Shown here piece after piece: positions 40,412-47,764 of a stretch of 64,000 nucleotides of DNA. Position 1 is the first letter of the stretch. Each line of letters opens with the position of its first letter. The position numbers and the translations under genes are program-made. Source of the DNA: W-Chloroflexi-9 sp045863195. GTDB lineage: Bacteria; Chloroflexota; Dehalococcoidia; UBA2979. The notes below the pieces were generated by a model. It did no database searches. It saw only the letters and a list, made by a program, of their open reading frames with translations, and was not told the DNA's origin. The stretch covers positions 181,566 through 245,565 of the forward strand of contig BTUI01000004.1 of NCBI GenBank assembly GCA_045863195.1, written 5' to 3'.

Positions 40412-40615
40412 CTAGTCGTCGTCCTCGTCGCTCTGGTCGACGTAGAGCTTGCCGTCCCACGCCCACTCTTCCACGCCGTGCTCCACGAAGATCACGTGGG
40501 TCGCCTTCGGGTCGGTGTGCGCCACGTTGCAGACGGCGTCCGTGATCAGGCGCACCAGTTCGCGCTTCTGCGCCAGCGACCGGCCGGGCAGCATCTCGAT
40601 ACGGACGATGGGCAT
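40412..40615 (-). CDS. 4-oxalocrotonate tautomerase-like protein
   Basis: 67 residues beginning M-PIVRIEMLPGRSLAQKRELV, the hallmark of the tautomerase superfamily in which Pro1 (after Met removal) is the catalytic base. HVIFVEHGVEEWAWDGKL is the second half. The C-terminal SDEDDD tail is unusual. Substrate is unknown. An in-frame ATG 15 bases upstream would bury Pro1 and is rejected. Confidence 0.85.
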   Translation of the reverse strand: MPIVRIEMLPGRSLAQKRELVRLITDAVCNVAHTDPKATHVIFVEHGVEEWAWDGKLYVDQSDEDDD

Positions 40616-40727
40616 GGCGGATCCCCTCACAGGTCGTCGACACCCCGCGGAGGCGGGGCGGGTGGTCGGTGCCGGGCATCATAGACAGAAGTGGGCCGGG
40701 ACGGGGTGCCCGCCTGGATCGGATCAC

Positions 40728-40736
40728 TGGTATACT
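40728..40736 (+). promoter_or_regulatory. extended -10 promoter for rnhB
   Basis: TGGTATACT: a TG motif one base before TATACT, predicting +1 near 40743. The -35 is not recognisable, as is usual for extended -10 promoters. Confidence 0.45.
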
Positions 40737-40789
40737 CGGTATCACCAACGGTCGCCCGGCGAGCCGGTGCGCATGGATCAGGCGGCATC

Positions 40790-41458
40790 ATGGTCTCGGC
40801 CCGTGTCACGCCTCGTCCCGGGTGGTCGGTGGAGCGCGCGCTCTGGCGCGAGGGCTACACGATGGTCGCCGGCGTGGATGAGGTGGGCCGCGGGCCGCTG
40901 GCCGGGCCGGTGGTCGCCGGCGCGGTGATCCTGCCGCGCGCGCACTCCGGCGCGCCGAGGCGTCTTGGCTGGATCGGCGACCTTCGCGACTCCAAGCAAC
41001 TCACCGCGGGGGAGCGCGAGCGGCTGGCGGAGGCGATCCGGAAGGACTGCCGGTGGGCCGTCGCGACGGTCTCCCCGCAGGTGGTGGACCAGATCAACAT
41101 CCTGCAGGCAACACGCCTGGCAATGCGGCGAGCGGTCGATGCCTTGCCTGCGCGCCCGGATGCCCTGATCATAGATGGACGCGAAGTGGTGGAAGGCGGC
41201 CTCCGGCAGGAAGCCATCGTGGACGGCGACGCGCTCTGCGTGTCCATCGCCGCCGCCTCCATCGTCGCGAAGGTCGCTCGCGACCGGACGATGTGCGAGC
41301 TGGACGGCCGGTTCCCCGGCTACGGGCTCGCTGTGAACAAGGGCTACGCCACCCGCGACCATCGCGAGGCGCTGGCGCGGCTGGGATACACCAGCATCCA
41401 CCGGGTGTCGTTTGCCCCGGTGCGACAGGTGATCGGGACGAGGGCGGTTCGCTCGTGA
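40790..41458 (+). CDS. rnhB: ribonuclease HII
   Basis: 222 residues. Catalytic acids are in VAGVDEVGRGPLAGPVVAGA (Asp, Glu) and ALIIDG, and in the later SIVAKVARDRTM helix. DLRDSKQLT and NKGYATRDHREAL are also characteristic. It cleaves RNA in RNA-DNA hybrids, including single ribonucleotides. The ATG at 40790 gives a 20-residue lead before the core. Its stop overlaps the next GTG. Confidence 0.94.
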   Translation: MVSARVTPRPGWSVERALWREGYTMVAGVDEVGRGPLAGPVVAGAVILPRAHSGAPRRLGWIGDLRDSKQLTAGERERLAEAIRKDCRWAVATVSPQVVDQINILQATRLAMRRAVDALPARPDALIIDGREVVEGGLRQEAIVDGDALCVSIAAASIVAKVARDRTMCELDGRFPGYGLAVNKGYATRDHREALARLGYTSIHRVSFAPVRQVIGTRAVRS

Positions 41459-41823
41459 CGGAACGTTCGCAAATGCTGGGCCAGGCGGGCGAGCGCATCG
41501 CCTCGCAGTTCCTTGAGAAGCACGGCTACGAGGTCGTGGACCGCAACGTCCGCCGGCCGGAGGGCGAGATCGACATCGTCGCCATCAAGGGGGACGTGAC
41601 CGCCTTCGTGGAGGTGAAGTTGCGCACCTCGCGGCGCATGGGTGCCGCCGTGCAGCAGATCTCCGCGGCGAAGGGGGCCCGCCTCCGCTCGCTCGCCGAG
41701 GCGTACCAGGCGGACCACCCCGAACTGCCGCAGAACCTCCGCATTGACCTCATCGCGATCGAACTGACGGTCGGCGGGGACGTGGGGCAGCTGAACCACA
41801 TCCAGAGCGCCATCGAGGCGTAA
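41455..41823 (+). CDS. YraN/UPF0102 family nuclease-fold protein
   Basis: 122 residues: LGQAGERIASQFLEKHGYEVVDRNVRRPEGEIDIVAIKGDVTAFVEVKLR. The order E, E-x-D, E-x-K is the PD-(D/E)xK restriction-like fold of the UPF0102 family. It is commonly found next to rnhB, as here, and is suspected to act in DNA processing, but its function is unproven. GTG start overlaps the rnhB stop (GTGA). Confidence 0.9.
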   Translation: MTERSQMLGQAGERIASQFLEKHGYEVVDRNVRRPEGEIDIVAIKGDVTAFVEVKLRTSRRMGAAVQQISAAKGARLRSLAEAYQADHPELPQNLRIDLIAIELTVGGDVGQLNHIQSAIEA

Positions 41824-41864
41824 TCCCAGAGCGTGCGGGGGCTGATCCGGCCGCCCGCGCGCGG

Positions 41865-41870
41865 TATGCT
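41865..41870 (+). promoter_or_regulatory. -10 element TATGCT, leaderless FmdB-like gene
   Basis: TATGCT ends exactly six bases before the ATG at 41877, and CTGATC lies 17 bases further up as a weak -35. Confidence 0.55.
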
Positions 41871-41876
41871 CGCGCC

Positions 41877-42293
41877 ATGCCGATCTACCAGTACGACTGC
41901 TCCGGTTGCCAGCGCCGCGTGGACGTCTTCTTCCGCTCGATCAAGGCGGTGGTGGACCACCCTGCCTGTCCGGAGTGCGGCAGCAAGAAGATGAAGCGCG
42001 CCGTCTCCCGCGTCGCCCGCGTCCGCTCGGACGCGGAGGCGATCGGGTCGATCGACTTCGACCAAGAGTTGGGGCGCCTGGAGTCCGGCGACGAGCGCGG
42101 ATTCGCGCGGTGGGCGGAGCAGCTCGGCGAGCGGTACGACAGCGCGCTGGGGACGGACTTCGGCAAACTGGCGGAGCGCACGAAGGCCGGCGAGGACCCC
42201 TCCGACCGCGTTGATCCCGCATTCGCCATCAAGAACCGCATCCGGCGGGCCAAGGAGTCGCTGACGGACTCCGGCCACGACCACGATCACTAG
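41877..42293 (+). CDS. FmdB-type zinc ribbon protein 1
   Basis: 138 residues. The N-terminal FmdB zinc ribbon is MPIYQYDCSGC plus CPECGSKKM (four cysteines). A long charged helical region follows, and the end is the metal-binding-like tail HDHDH. FmdB domains are putative regulators with no proven target. It starts on a predicted leaderless ATG and is followed two bases later by a paralogue. Confidence 0.82.
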   Translation: MPIYQYDCSGCQRRVDVFFRSIKAVVDHPACPECGSKKMKRAVSRVARVRSDAEAIGSIDFDQELGRLESGDERGFARWAEQLGERYDSALGTDFGKLAERTKAGEDPSDRVDPAFAIKNRIRRAKESLTDSGHDHDH

Positions 42294-42295
42294 CG

Positions 42296-42628
42296 ATGCC
42301 GATCTACGAGTACCGGTGCGCCGCCTGCCAGAAGGTCTCGAGCATCCTCGTGCGCTCCGCGCGCGCCTCGGTCACCCCGACGTGCGAGCACTGCGGGGCG
42401 ACCGAAGGGCTGACGCGGCTGGTGTCGCGCGTGGCGCGGTCACGGAGCGCGGCGGATGTGCTCGCCGAGTACGGCACCGGCGGGCCGGGTGAGTACCGCG
42501 ATCCCCGGCAGATCGGCTCCTGGGTCGAGCAGCGCTTCCAGGAGTATGGGATGGACGTCCCGGCTGAGACGCGCCAGATGATCGAGGCCGCCCGCGAGGG
42601 CGAGCTACCGAAGGAACTGGACCTCTAG
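42296..42628 (+). CDS. FmdB-type zinc ribbon protein 2
   Basis: 110 residues and a clear paralogue of the preceding gene: MPIYEYRCAAC and CEHCGATEG give the zinc ribbon, then RLVSRVARSRSAADVL mirrors KRAVSRVARVRSDAEAI in protein 1. The two probably arose by tandem duplication and may form a heterodimer. Only two bases separate them. Confidence 0.82.
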   Translation: MPIYEYRCAACQKVSSILVRSARASVTPTCEHCGATEGLTRLVSRVARSRSAADVLAEYGTGGPGEYRDPRQIGSWVEQRFQEYGMDVPAETRQMIEAAREGELPKELDL

Positions 42629-42683
42629 CCGCTGCCGGTCGTCGGCGGCCGGCACCACGTCCCCTCTCGTATCCGCGTCGGGT

Positions 42684-42712
42684 TATCCACGTCCGTGGAA
42701 AAGTTGTGGATA
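42684..42712. promoter_or_regulatory. inverted DnaA-box-like sites upstream of hppA
   Basis: TTATCCACG (42683-42691) and TGTGGATAC (42705-42713) each match the DnaA box TTATCCACA at eight of nine positions, in opposite orientations. They form a seven-base inverted repeat (TATCCAC/GTGGATA) with a 15-base centre. They lie in the 255-base gap before hppA, near a TATAGAT -10-like element (42730). They could bind DnaA or a dimeric repressor. Confidence 0.45.
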
Positions 42713-42883
42713 CACGCTCATAACGCTCGTATAGATGCGTAGGCGGGTGTACGATTCCGGGCGCGGGTAGCGGCATGCCTCTAACGGGAGGCGGTGCTAC
42801 GCTCCCGCCCGGTCTGCCTCGGGAGGGCGGCCGATTTCCGACGTGCGGGGCGAAGCCCGCTGATAGCCGGAGGCAACCACCAC

Positions 42884-44965
42884 ATGGAGAGTTTGTACAT
42901 TGCGCTGGGAGCAGCCGTTGTTGCGCTGCTCTTTGCGGTCGTCACGACCCAGCGCATCCTGAAAGAGGATCAGGGCACCGAGGTGATGCGCAACATCGCC
43001 ACCCTGATCCAGCAGGGTGCGGCGGCGTTCCTGCGGCAGGAATACACCTTCCTCGCAGGGTTTGTCGCGGTGATGACCGTCATCCTGGCGGTCTTCATCG
43101 ACATGGACGTGCTCGACCGGTTCGGTGAGCAGAACGGCCAGATGGTCGACCTGCCGCGTACTGCCATCGCCTACCTCGTCGGGGCCATCGCCTCCGCCGG
43201 TGCGGGCTACGTGGGCATGTTCGTGGCGGTGCGGGCGAACGTCCGCACCGCGGCGAAGGCGCGCGAGGGTCTGAACCCGGCGCTCCGCGTCGCGTTCTCG
43301 TCCGGTTCGGTCATGGGGATGACCGTGGTCGGCCTGAGCCTCTTCTGCATCGCGGCGCTCTACGCGCTCTTCCAGGACTACGTCCCGCTGACCGGCTTCG
43401 CCTTCGGCGCCTCCTCCATCGCGCTCTTCGCGCGCGTGGGTGGTGGCATCTACACGAAGGCCGCGGACGTCGGCGCCGACATCGTCGGTAAGGTTGAGGC
43501 CGGCATCCCGGAGGACGACCCGCGTAACCCGGCGACCATCGCCGACAATGTGGGCGACAACGTGGGTGACGTGGCCGGCATGGGTGCCGACCTGTTCGAG
43601 TCCTACTCCGGCTCGATCGTCGCCACCATGTCGCTGGCCTCGGTCGCGGCGGTTGGTGCCGGGTCCGGTGTGGCCGCGCACGGCATCTTCGAGTCCGTGG
43701 ATGTCGCGGACTACCTCGACACGGCGTTCACCCTCCCGCTGCTGATCGCCGGCCTCGGCATCTTCGCTTCGCTCGTCGGCACCTTCATGGTGCGGACGAA
43801 CGAGAAGGCGAACATGGCGCAGCTGCTCTGGGCACTGCGCCGCGGCGTCTTCATCGCCGGTGGTCTGGCGCTGCTGGCCACCGCTGGCGTGGTGACGGTG
43901 CTCGAGCTCGACTGGGGCATCTTCTGGGCGATCGTGGTCGGCCTCGTCGCCGGCCAGATCATCGGCACTGCGACCGAGTACTACACGGCGTACGAATACA
44001 AGCCGACGCAGAACCTGTCCGCTCAGGCGCAGACGGGTGCCGGGACCCTGGTGATCGGTGGCCTCGGTCTCGGCATGCTGTCGACTGCGATCCCGCTGCT
44101 CGTCATCGCGGCGGCCATCTGGATCACGTACGAACTCGCCGGCCTGTACGGCATCGCCCTCTCGGCGGTCGGCATGCTCTCCACCCTCGGTGTGACGCTC
44201 GCGTCCGACGCCTACGGCCCGGTCGCGGACAACGCCGGCGGTATCGCCGAGCAGGCCCACCTGCCGGCCGAGGTGCGCGAGCGCACGGACGCCCTGGACT
44301 CCCTGGGCAACACCACCGCGGCGACCGGCAAGGGCTTCGCCATCGGTTCCGCGGTGCTGACCTCCCTGGCGCTGATGGTGACCTACTCCCAGGTCACGAA
44401 GATCGAGGTCTTCAACCTCGTCGAGGTGAACGTCCTCATCGGCCTCCTCATCGGTGCGCTGATGCCGTTCATCTTCGGTGCCCTGACGATGGGTGCCGTG
44501 GGCCGCGCGGCGATGGCGATGGTGAACGAGGTCCGCCGCCAGTTCCGCGAGAAGCCGGGCATCATGACCGGTGCGGACCAGCCGGACCCGGCGCAGGCTG
44601 TGGCGATCGCCACCGCCGGCGCCATCCGCGAGATGATCGTGCCGGGCGCCCTCGCGGTGGCCGTGCCGATCGCCGTGGGCGTGTTCGCCGGTCCGGAAGC
44701 CCTCGGTGGCCTGCTGGTCGGCTCCATCGGTGCGGGCTCGCTGCTCGCCCTGATGATGGCGAACGCCGGTGGCGCGTGGGACAACGCGAAGAAGTACATC
44801 GAGACCGGCAAGTACGGCGGCAAGGGCTCTGAGGCCCACAAGGCCGCGGTCATCGGTGACACGGTGGGTGACCCGTTCAAGGACACCTCCGGCCCGGCGC
44901 TCAACATCCTGCTGAAGCTGATGGCCATCGTGGCCGTCGTGTTCGGCCCGCTCTTCCTGGGGTAG
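42884..44965 (+). CDS. hppA: membrane-bound cation-pumping pyrophosphatase
   Basis: 693 residues with about 16 membrane helices. The catalytic core is DVGADIVGKVEAGIPEDDPR and ATIADNVGDNVGDVAGMGAD; further motifs are LDSLGNTTAATGKGFAIGSA and GDTVGDPFKDTSGPALNIL. It hydrolyses pyrophosphate to pump H+ (or Na+) out of the cytoplasm. Ala in GNTTAA marks the K+-dependent subfamily (the independent one has Lys). H+ versus Na+ transport cannot be decided here. ATG at 42884 with CCGGAGGC upstream. More T-ending glycine and valine codons than its neighbours suggest high expression. Confidence 0.95.
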   Translation: MESLYIALGAAVVALLFAVVTTQRILKEDQGTEVMRNIATLIQQGAAAFLRQEYTFLAGFVAVMTVILAVFIDMDVLDRFGEQNGQMVDLPRTAIAYLVGAIASAGAGYVGMFVAVRANVRTAAKAREGLNPALRVAFSSGSVMGMTVVGLSLFCIAALYALFQDYVPLTGFAFGASSIALFARVGGGIYTKAADVGADIVGKVEAGIPEDDPRNPATIADNVGDNVGDVAGMGADLFESYSGSIVATMSLASVAAVGAGSGVAAHGIFESVDVADYLDTAFTLPLLIAGLGIFASLVGTFMVRTNEKANMAQLLWALRRGVFIAGGLALLATAGVVTVLELDWGIFWAIVVGLVAGQIIGTATEYYTAYEYKPTQNLSAQAQTGAGTLVIGGLGLGMLSTAIPLLVIAAAIWITYELAGLYGIALSAVGMLSTLGVTLASDAYGPVADNAGGIAEQAHLPAEVRERTDALDSLGNTTAATGKGFAIGSAVLTSLALMVTYSQVTKIEVFNLVEVNVLIGLLIGALMPFIFGALTMGAVGRAAMAMVNEVRRQFREKPGIMTGADQPDPAQAVAIATAGAIREMIVPGALAVAVPIAVGVFAGPEALGGLLVGSIGAGSLLALMMANAGGAWDNAKKYIETGKYGGKGSEAHKAAVIGDTVGDPFKDTSGPALNILLKLMAIVAVVFGPLFLG

Positions 44966-45000
44966 CCGCACCGCGCAGGCAGGCGTCCTCGCGACGCAAC

Positions 45001-45030
45001 GAGACGGCCCCGCGCAAGCGGGGCCGTCTC
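45001..45030. terminator. bidirectional terminator hppA / MBL gene
   Basis: GAGACGGCCCCGC, loop GCAA, GCGGGGCCGTCTC followed by TGTGTCT: a perfect 13-base-pair stem between convergent genes. Confidence 0.85.
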
Positions 45031-45059
45031 TGTGTCTCCGGCGTCCCCCCGGGGCTGGG

Positions 45060-45719
45060 TCAGTCGACCTCGAACCCCAGCATCGCGCGCGGGTTCACGA
45101 GGAACGGGTTGTGGCGGCGCTCATCCTCGATGGTGGTGGTCGGGCCGTGGCCGGGGTAGACGGCCGTCTCCGGCGGCAGCGTCATCAGGTGGTCGCGGAT
45201 CGAGCGCATCAGGTCCCGCCCGCTGGATCCGGGGAAGTCGAACCGCCCGATGGAGCCCTGGAACAGGACGTCGCCGGTGAAGACGCTGCCTTCGCCGGCG
45301 AGGCAGACGGAGCCGCGCGTGTGGCCCGGCGTGTGCAGCATGGTGAACGTGTGCCGTCCGACGGTGAGCGTGCCGCCGTGCTGTGCGGCGAGGTCGGGCG
45401 GGCGGGGTGGCGTGACCGCGTGGCCGTACCAGGAGGGCGCGGAGGGTGCCTGGGCGGCGATCGCGGCGTGGTCGACCTCGTGCATGACGAAGCGCGCCTC
45501 CGGGAACGCCTCGAGGAGCTCGTGCGCCCCGCCGGAGTGGTCGAGGTGGGCGTGGGTGACGAAGACGAAGCGCACCGTCAGCGCCTCGCGGCGCAGGTGC
45601 TCGGCGAGAGCGGGCGCCTGGTCGCCCGGGTCGATGACGATTACCTCGCGGGTGTCGTCGTCGCCAATGACATAACAGTTTGCCTGGAGCCGTCCGACCG
45701 GGATCACCTGCAGCAGCAT
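45060..45719 (-). CDS. metallo-beta-lactamase-fold hydrolase (glyoxalase II-like)
   Basis: 219 residues with the complete metal set: THAHLDHSGG (HxHxDH), HTPGHTRGS, FTGDVLF and a late YPGHGPTTTIEDE. The opening LLQVIPVGRLQANCYVIGDD and the length fit YcbL/glyoxalase II-like thioester hydrolases. Substrate unknown. ATG at 45719 with GGAGGTG seven bases upstream; the longer open frame upstream runs into the divergent HD-GYP gene. Confidence 0.88.
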   Translation of the reverse strand: MLLQVIPVGRLQANCYVIGDDDTREVIVIDPGDQAPALAEHLRREALTVRFVFVTHAHLDHSGGAHELLEAFPEARFVMHEVDHAAIAAQAPSAPSWYGHAVTPPRPPDLAAQHGGTLTVGRHTFTMLHTPGHTRGSVCLAGEGSVFTGDVLFQGSIGRFDFPGSSGRDLMRSIRDHLMTLPPETAVYPGHGPTTTIEDERRHNPFLVNPRAMLGFEVD

Positions 45720-45835
45720 TGCGCACCTCCGAGGAGATTCTGACGGCCCGTCGCGCTGGGCGACAATCCGCCCTCCAGAGCACGCCCCGCGCTGCCGAAG
45801 ATGTAGAGGCAAGCCGGATAGATGGGTGGGGCGTG

Positions 45836-47086
45836 ATGGACGACCGGGTGGAGGCCGTTTCGAGCATCGGTGCGCTCGCCGTATCCACCTCGTCGCGCTT
45901 CGCGCGGGAGGTGCGGCTGCGGCCGGCCCGCCGCGTGGAGTTGCTCGCCTACCTGTCTGGCGCGTTCGACCTCGCCGAGGGCGAGACGCCCGGCCACGCC
46001 GCCCGCGTCGCCTATCTCGGCTATCGCATCGCGGAGTCGCTGGGATTGGGCGCGGAGGAGCGCCGCCGCGTCCTCCACGTGGGTTTGCTGCACGCCGTGG
46101 GCGCGGCCGCACACGCGTCCCCCCCGGGTGAGGCCGCCGCGAGCGTGGCGGAGCGCCTGCACCTCGATCCCCAGGTCATCGAGGCTGTGCGCGCCGTGGA
46201 TGAGCGGTGGGACGGCCGAGGCCGCCCGGACGGGCTCAGCGGCGTCCAGGTGCCCGTGGAGACGCTCTGCGTGGCCGCGGCGCACTGGGCGTCGGAGTTC
46301 GCCGAGCGCGCGGGGCACCCGCTGCGCGCCCGGGCGGCGCTCCAGCGTGCACACCACGGCGAGGTGGTCCCGCTGGCCGGACCGGACGTCGCGGAGGCGC
46401 TTGTTGAGGCGCTCCGCCACGACGAGACGTGGCTCGCTCTGTGGGACGACAACCTGCCGGGGGTGATCGGCGTCGTGGGCGCCGGGGAGGGGAAGCCCTC
46501 CCGTCGCAAGGTGTTTGAGGTGGCGTCCGCGCTCGGCGATGTGGTGGACGCGGCGGTGCGTGAGCCCGGCCGGTCCGAGCGCGTCGCCGCGCTCGCGCAT
46601 GTGCTGGCGTCCCGACTGGGCCTCCCGGACGCGGCGTGCGACGCGATCGAGGTGGCGGGCTACCTGCTCGATCTCGGGCAACTCGGGGTGCCGCGCGCGG
46701 TGACGGAGAAGCCGTCGATCCTGACGGTGGACGAGATGGAGATGATGCGCCGCCACCCGGGCATGGGGGCGCGGCTGCTGGACGGCGCGCCGGGCTTCGA
46801 GGAGATCGTGACGTGGGTGGAGCAGCACCACGAGCGTCCCGACGGCCGCGGGTACCCGGAGATGCTGACGCTGGATGAGCTGGCGCTGCCGCCGCGCATC
46901 CTCGCCGTGGCGGACGCCTACTGGGCGCTCCGCGCGCACCGCCCGTACCGCCCGGCGTTCTCTCACGAGGACGCAATGGCGACGCTGCAGGCGGGCGCGG
47001 GGCGACAGTTCGATGCGAGCGTGGTGGAGGCGCTGCCCGCCGCCATGGCGGTGCTGGACGAGATCGAGCGGGACGCCGGACGGTAG
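45836..47086 (+). CDS. tandem HD-GYP-like protein with degraded active sites
   Basis: 416 residues with two HD-GYP-like halves. Half 1 keeps His54 (GHAARVAYL) and His86, but HD has become HA (LLHAVG) and GYP has become GRP (RWDGRGRPDGL). Half 2 has LDLGQ in place of HDIGK, but keeps RHPGMGARLL and HHERPDGRGYPE. HD-GYP enzymes hydrolyse cyclic di-GMP; neither half keeps the full metal set, so this may be a receptor or pseudoenzyme. Tandem GTG-ATG at 45833/45836 after GGGTGGGG leaves the first residue uncertain. Confidence 0.75.
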   Translation: MDDRVEAVSSIGALAVSTSSRFAREVRLRPARRVELLAYLSGAFDLAEGETPGHAARVAYLGYRIAESLGLGAEERRRVLHVGLLHAVGAAAHASPPGEAAASVAERLHLDPQVIEAVRAVDERWDGRGRPDGLSGVQVPVETLCVAAAHWASEFAERAGHPLRARAALQRAHHGEVVPLAGPDVAEALVEALRHDETWLALWDDNLPGVIGVVGAGEGKPSRRKVFEVASALGDVVDAAVREPGRSERVAALAHVLASRLGLPDAACDAIEVAGYLLDLGQLGVPRAVTEKPSILTVDEMEMMRRHPGMGARLLDGAPGFEEIVTWVEQHHERPDGRGYPEMLTLDELALPPRILAVADAYWALRAHRPYRPAFSHEDAMATLQAGAGRQFDASVVEALPAAMAVLDEIERDAGR

Positions 47087-47111
47087 GCCCAGCGACCCCT
47101 GTCCGCTCCCG

Positions 47112-47471
47112 CTAGATCCGCTGGAAGCGCTCGATGTCCAGGACGAAGACGATCGCGCCGCCCACGCGGACCTCGATCGGTTCGGCGGCAAAGGTGCCCT
47201 CGCCGATGAACGGCAGGGTCTGCACCGGGACGAACTCCTTGCGCGCGTGGCAGGTCTCGTTGACCAGCGCGACGACGCTGTCGACCTCCTCCGCGGCGAC
47301 GCCCGAGAAGATCGTCACGTTGCCGCGGCGAAGGAAGCCGCCGGTCGAACCGATCTTCGTGACCGGGTAGCCGCGCTCGATCAGCGCGCTCATCAGCGTG
47401 TCGGCGTCCGTGTCCGACACGACCATCATGACCAGCTTGGTCGGGTCGGGGCGCTCCGTGCGTTCCGCCAT
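47112..47471 (-). CDS. cyclic di-AMP receptor, DarA/PstA (PII-like)
   Basis: 119 residues, ferredoxin-like PII fold. VTKIGSTGGFLRRGNVTIFSGV is the nucleotide-binding signature of DarA/PstA (DUF970), and VGGAIVFVLDIERF is the last strand. In Firmicutes this protein binds c-di-AMP; its output is unclear. No diadenylate cyclase gene is in the window. It starts three bases after the stop of a 40-residue membrane peptide on the same strand. Confidence 0.9.
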   Translation of the reverse strand: MAERTERPDPTKLVMMVVSDTDADTLMSALIERGYPVTKIGSTGGFLRRGNVTIFSGVAAEEVDSVVALVNETCHARKEFVPVQTLPFIGEGTFAAEPIEVRVGGAIVFVLDIERFQRI

Positions 47472-47474
47472 CGA

Positions 47475-47597
47475 TTACCCCTCTTCCGTGTGCGCGCCGG
47501 GGGAGGGAGGAGTCTGCAGCCGCTCCTGGGCGGCGACGACGACCGCGACGGCGATGCCGGCGGCGATCCCGATGGCCAGGGCGGTGAACTTCCGCAT
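47475..47597 (-). CDS. 40-residue single-helix membrane peptide
   Basis: Translates as MRKFTALAIGIAAGIAVAVVVAA followed by QERLQTPPSPGAHTEEG. It has a two-Lys/Arg N-terminus, one membrane helix and a short polar tail. Support comes from GGGAGGAC five bases before the ATG, the tight spacing to the c-di-AMP receptor gene (three bases), and charge placement as in a real membrane peptide. I know no named family. It could anchor or modulate the receptor, but that is speculation. Confidence 0.6.
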   Translation of the reverse strand: MRKFTALAIGIAAGIAVAVVVAAQERLQTPPSPGAHTEEG

Positions 47598-47670
47598 GCG
47601 TCCTCCCGGGGCGCTCTCGTTCTCCCCATCTTAGGCACGCTGCGCGCGGCGCTCCAACCCGCCGGCGCGG

Positions 47671-47699
47671 TTGAGGGTGCCCGAGGGCGCTGTTACGCT
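47671..47699 (+). promoter_or_regulatory. glyS promoter
   Basis: TTGAGG (47671-47676), a 17-base spacer and TACGCT (47694-47699), predicting +1 near 47706 and a leader of about 59 bases. I see no T-box in this leader. Confidence 0.65.
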
Positions 47700-47764
47700 C
47701 GCGATTCGAGCCATTTCGCTGCGGTTCCAGACTCAGGGGACCCGACCGCCAGCCGGGAGACCAC

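Noticed and set aside
42683..42713. Replication origin at the DnaA-box-like pair
   Set aside because: Only two imperfect boxes, no AT-rich unwinding region, and no dnaA, dnaN or gyrB nearby.
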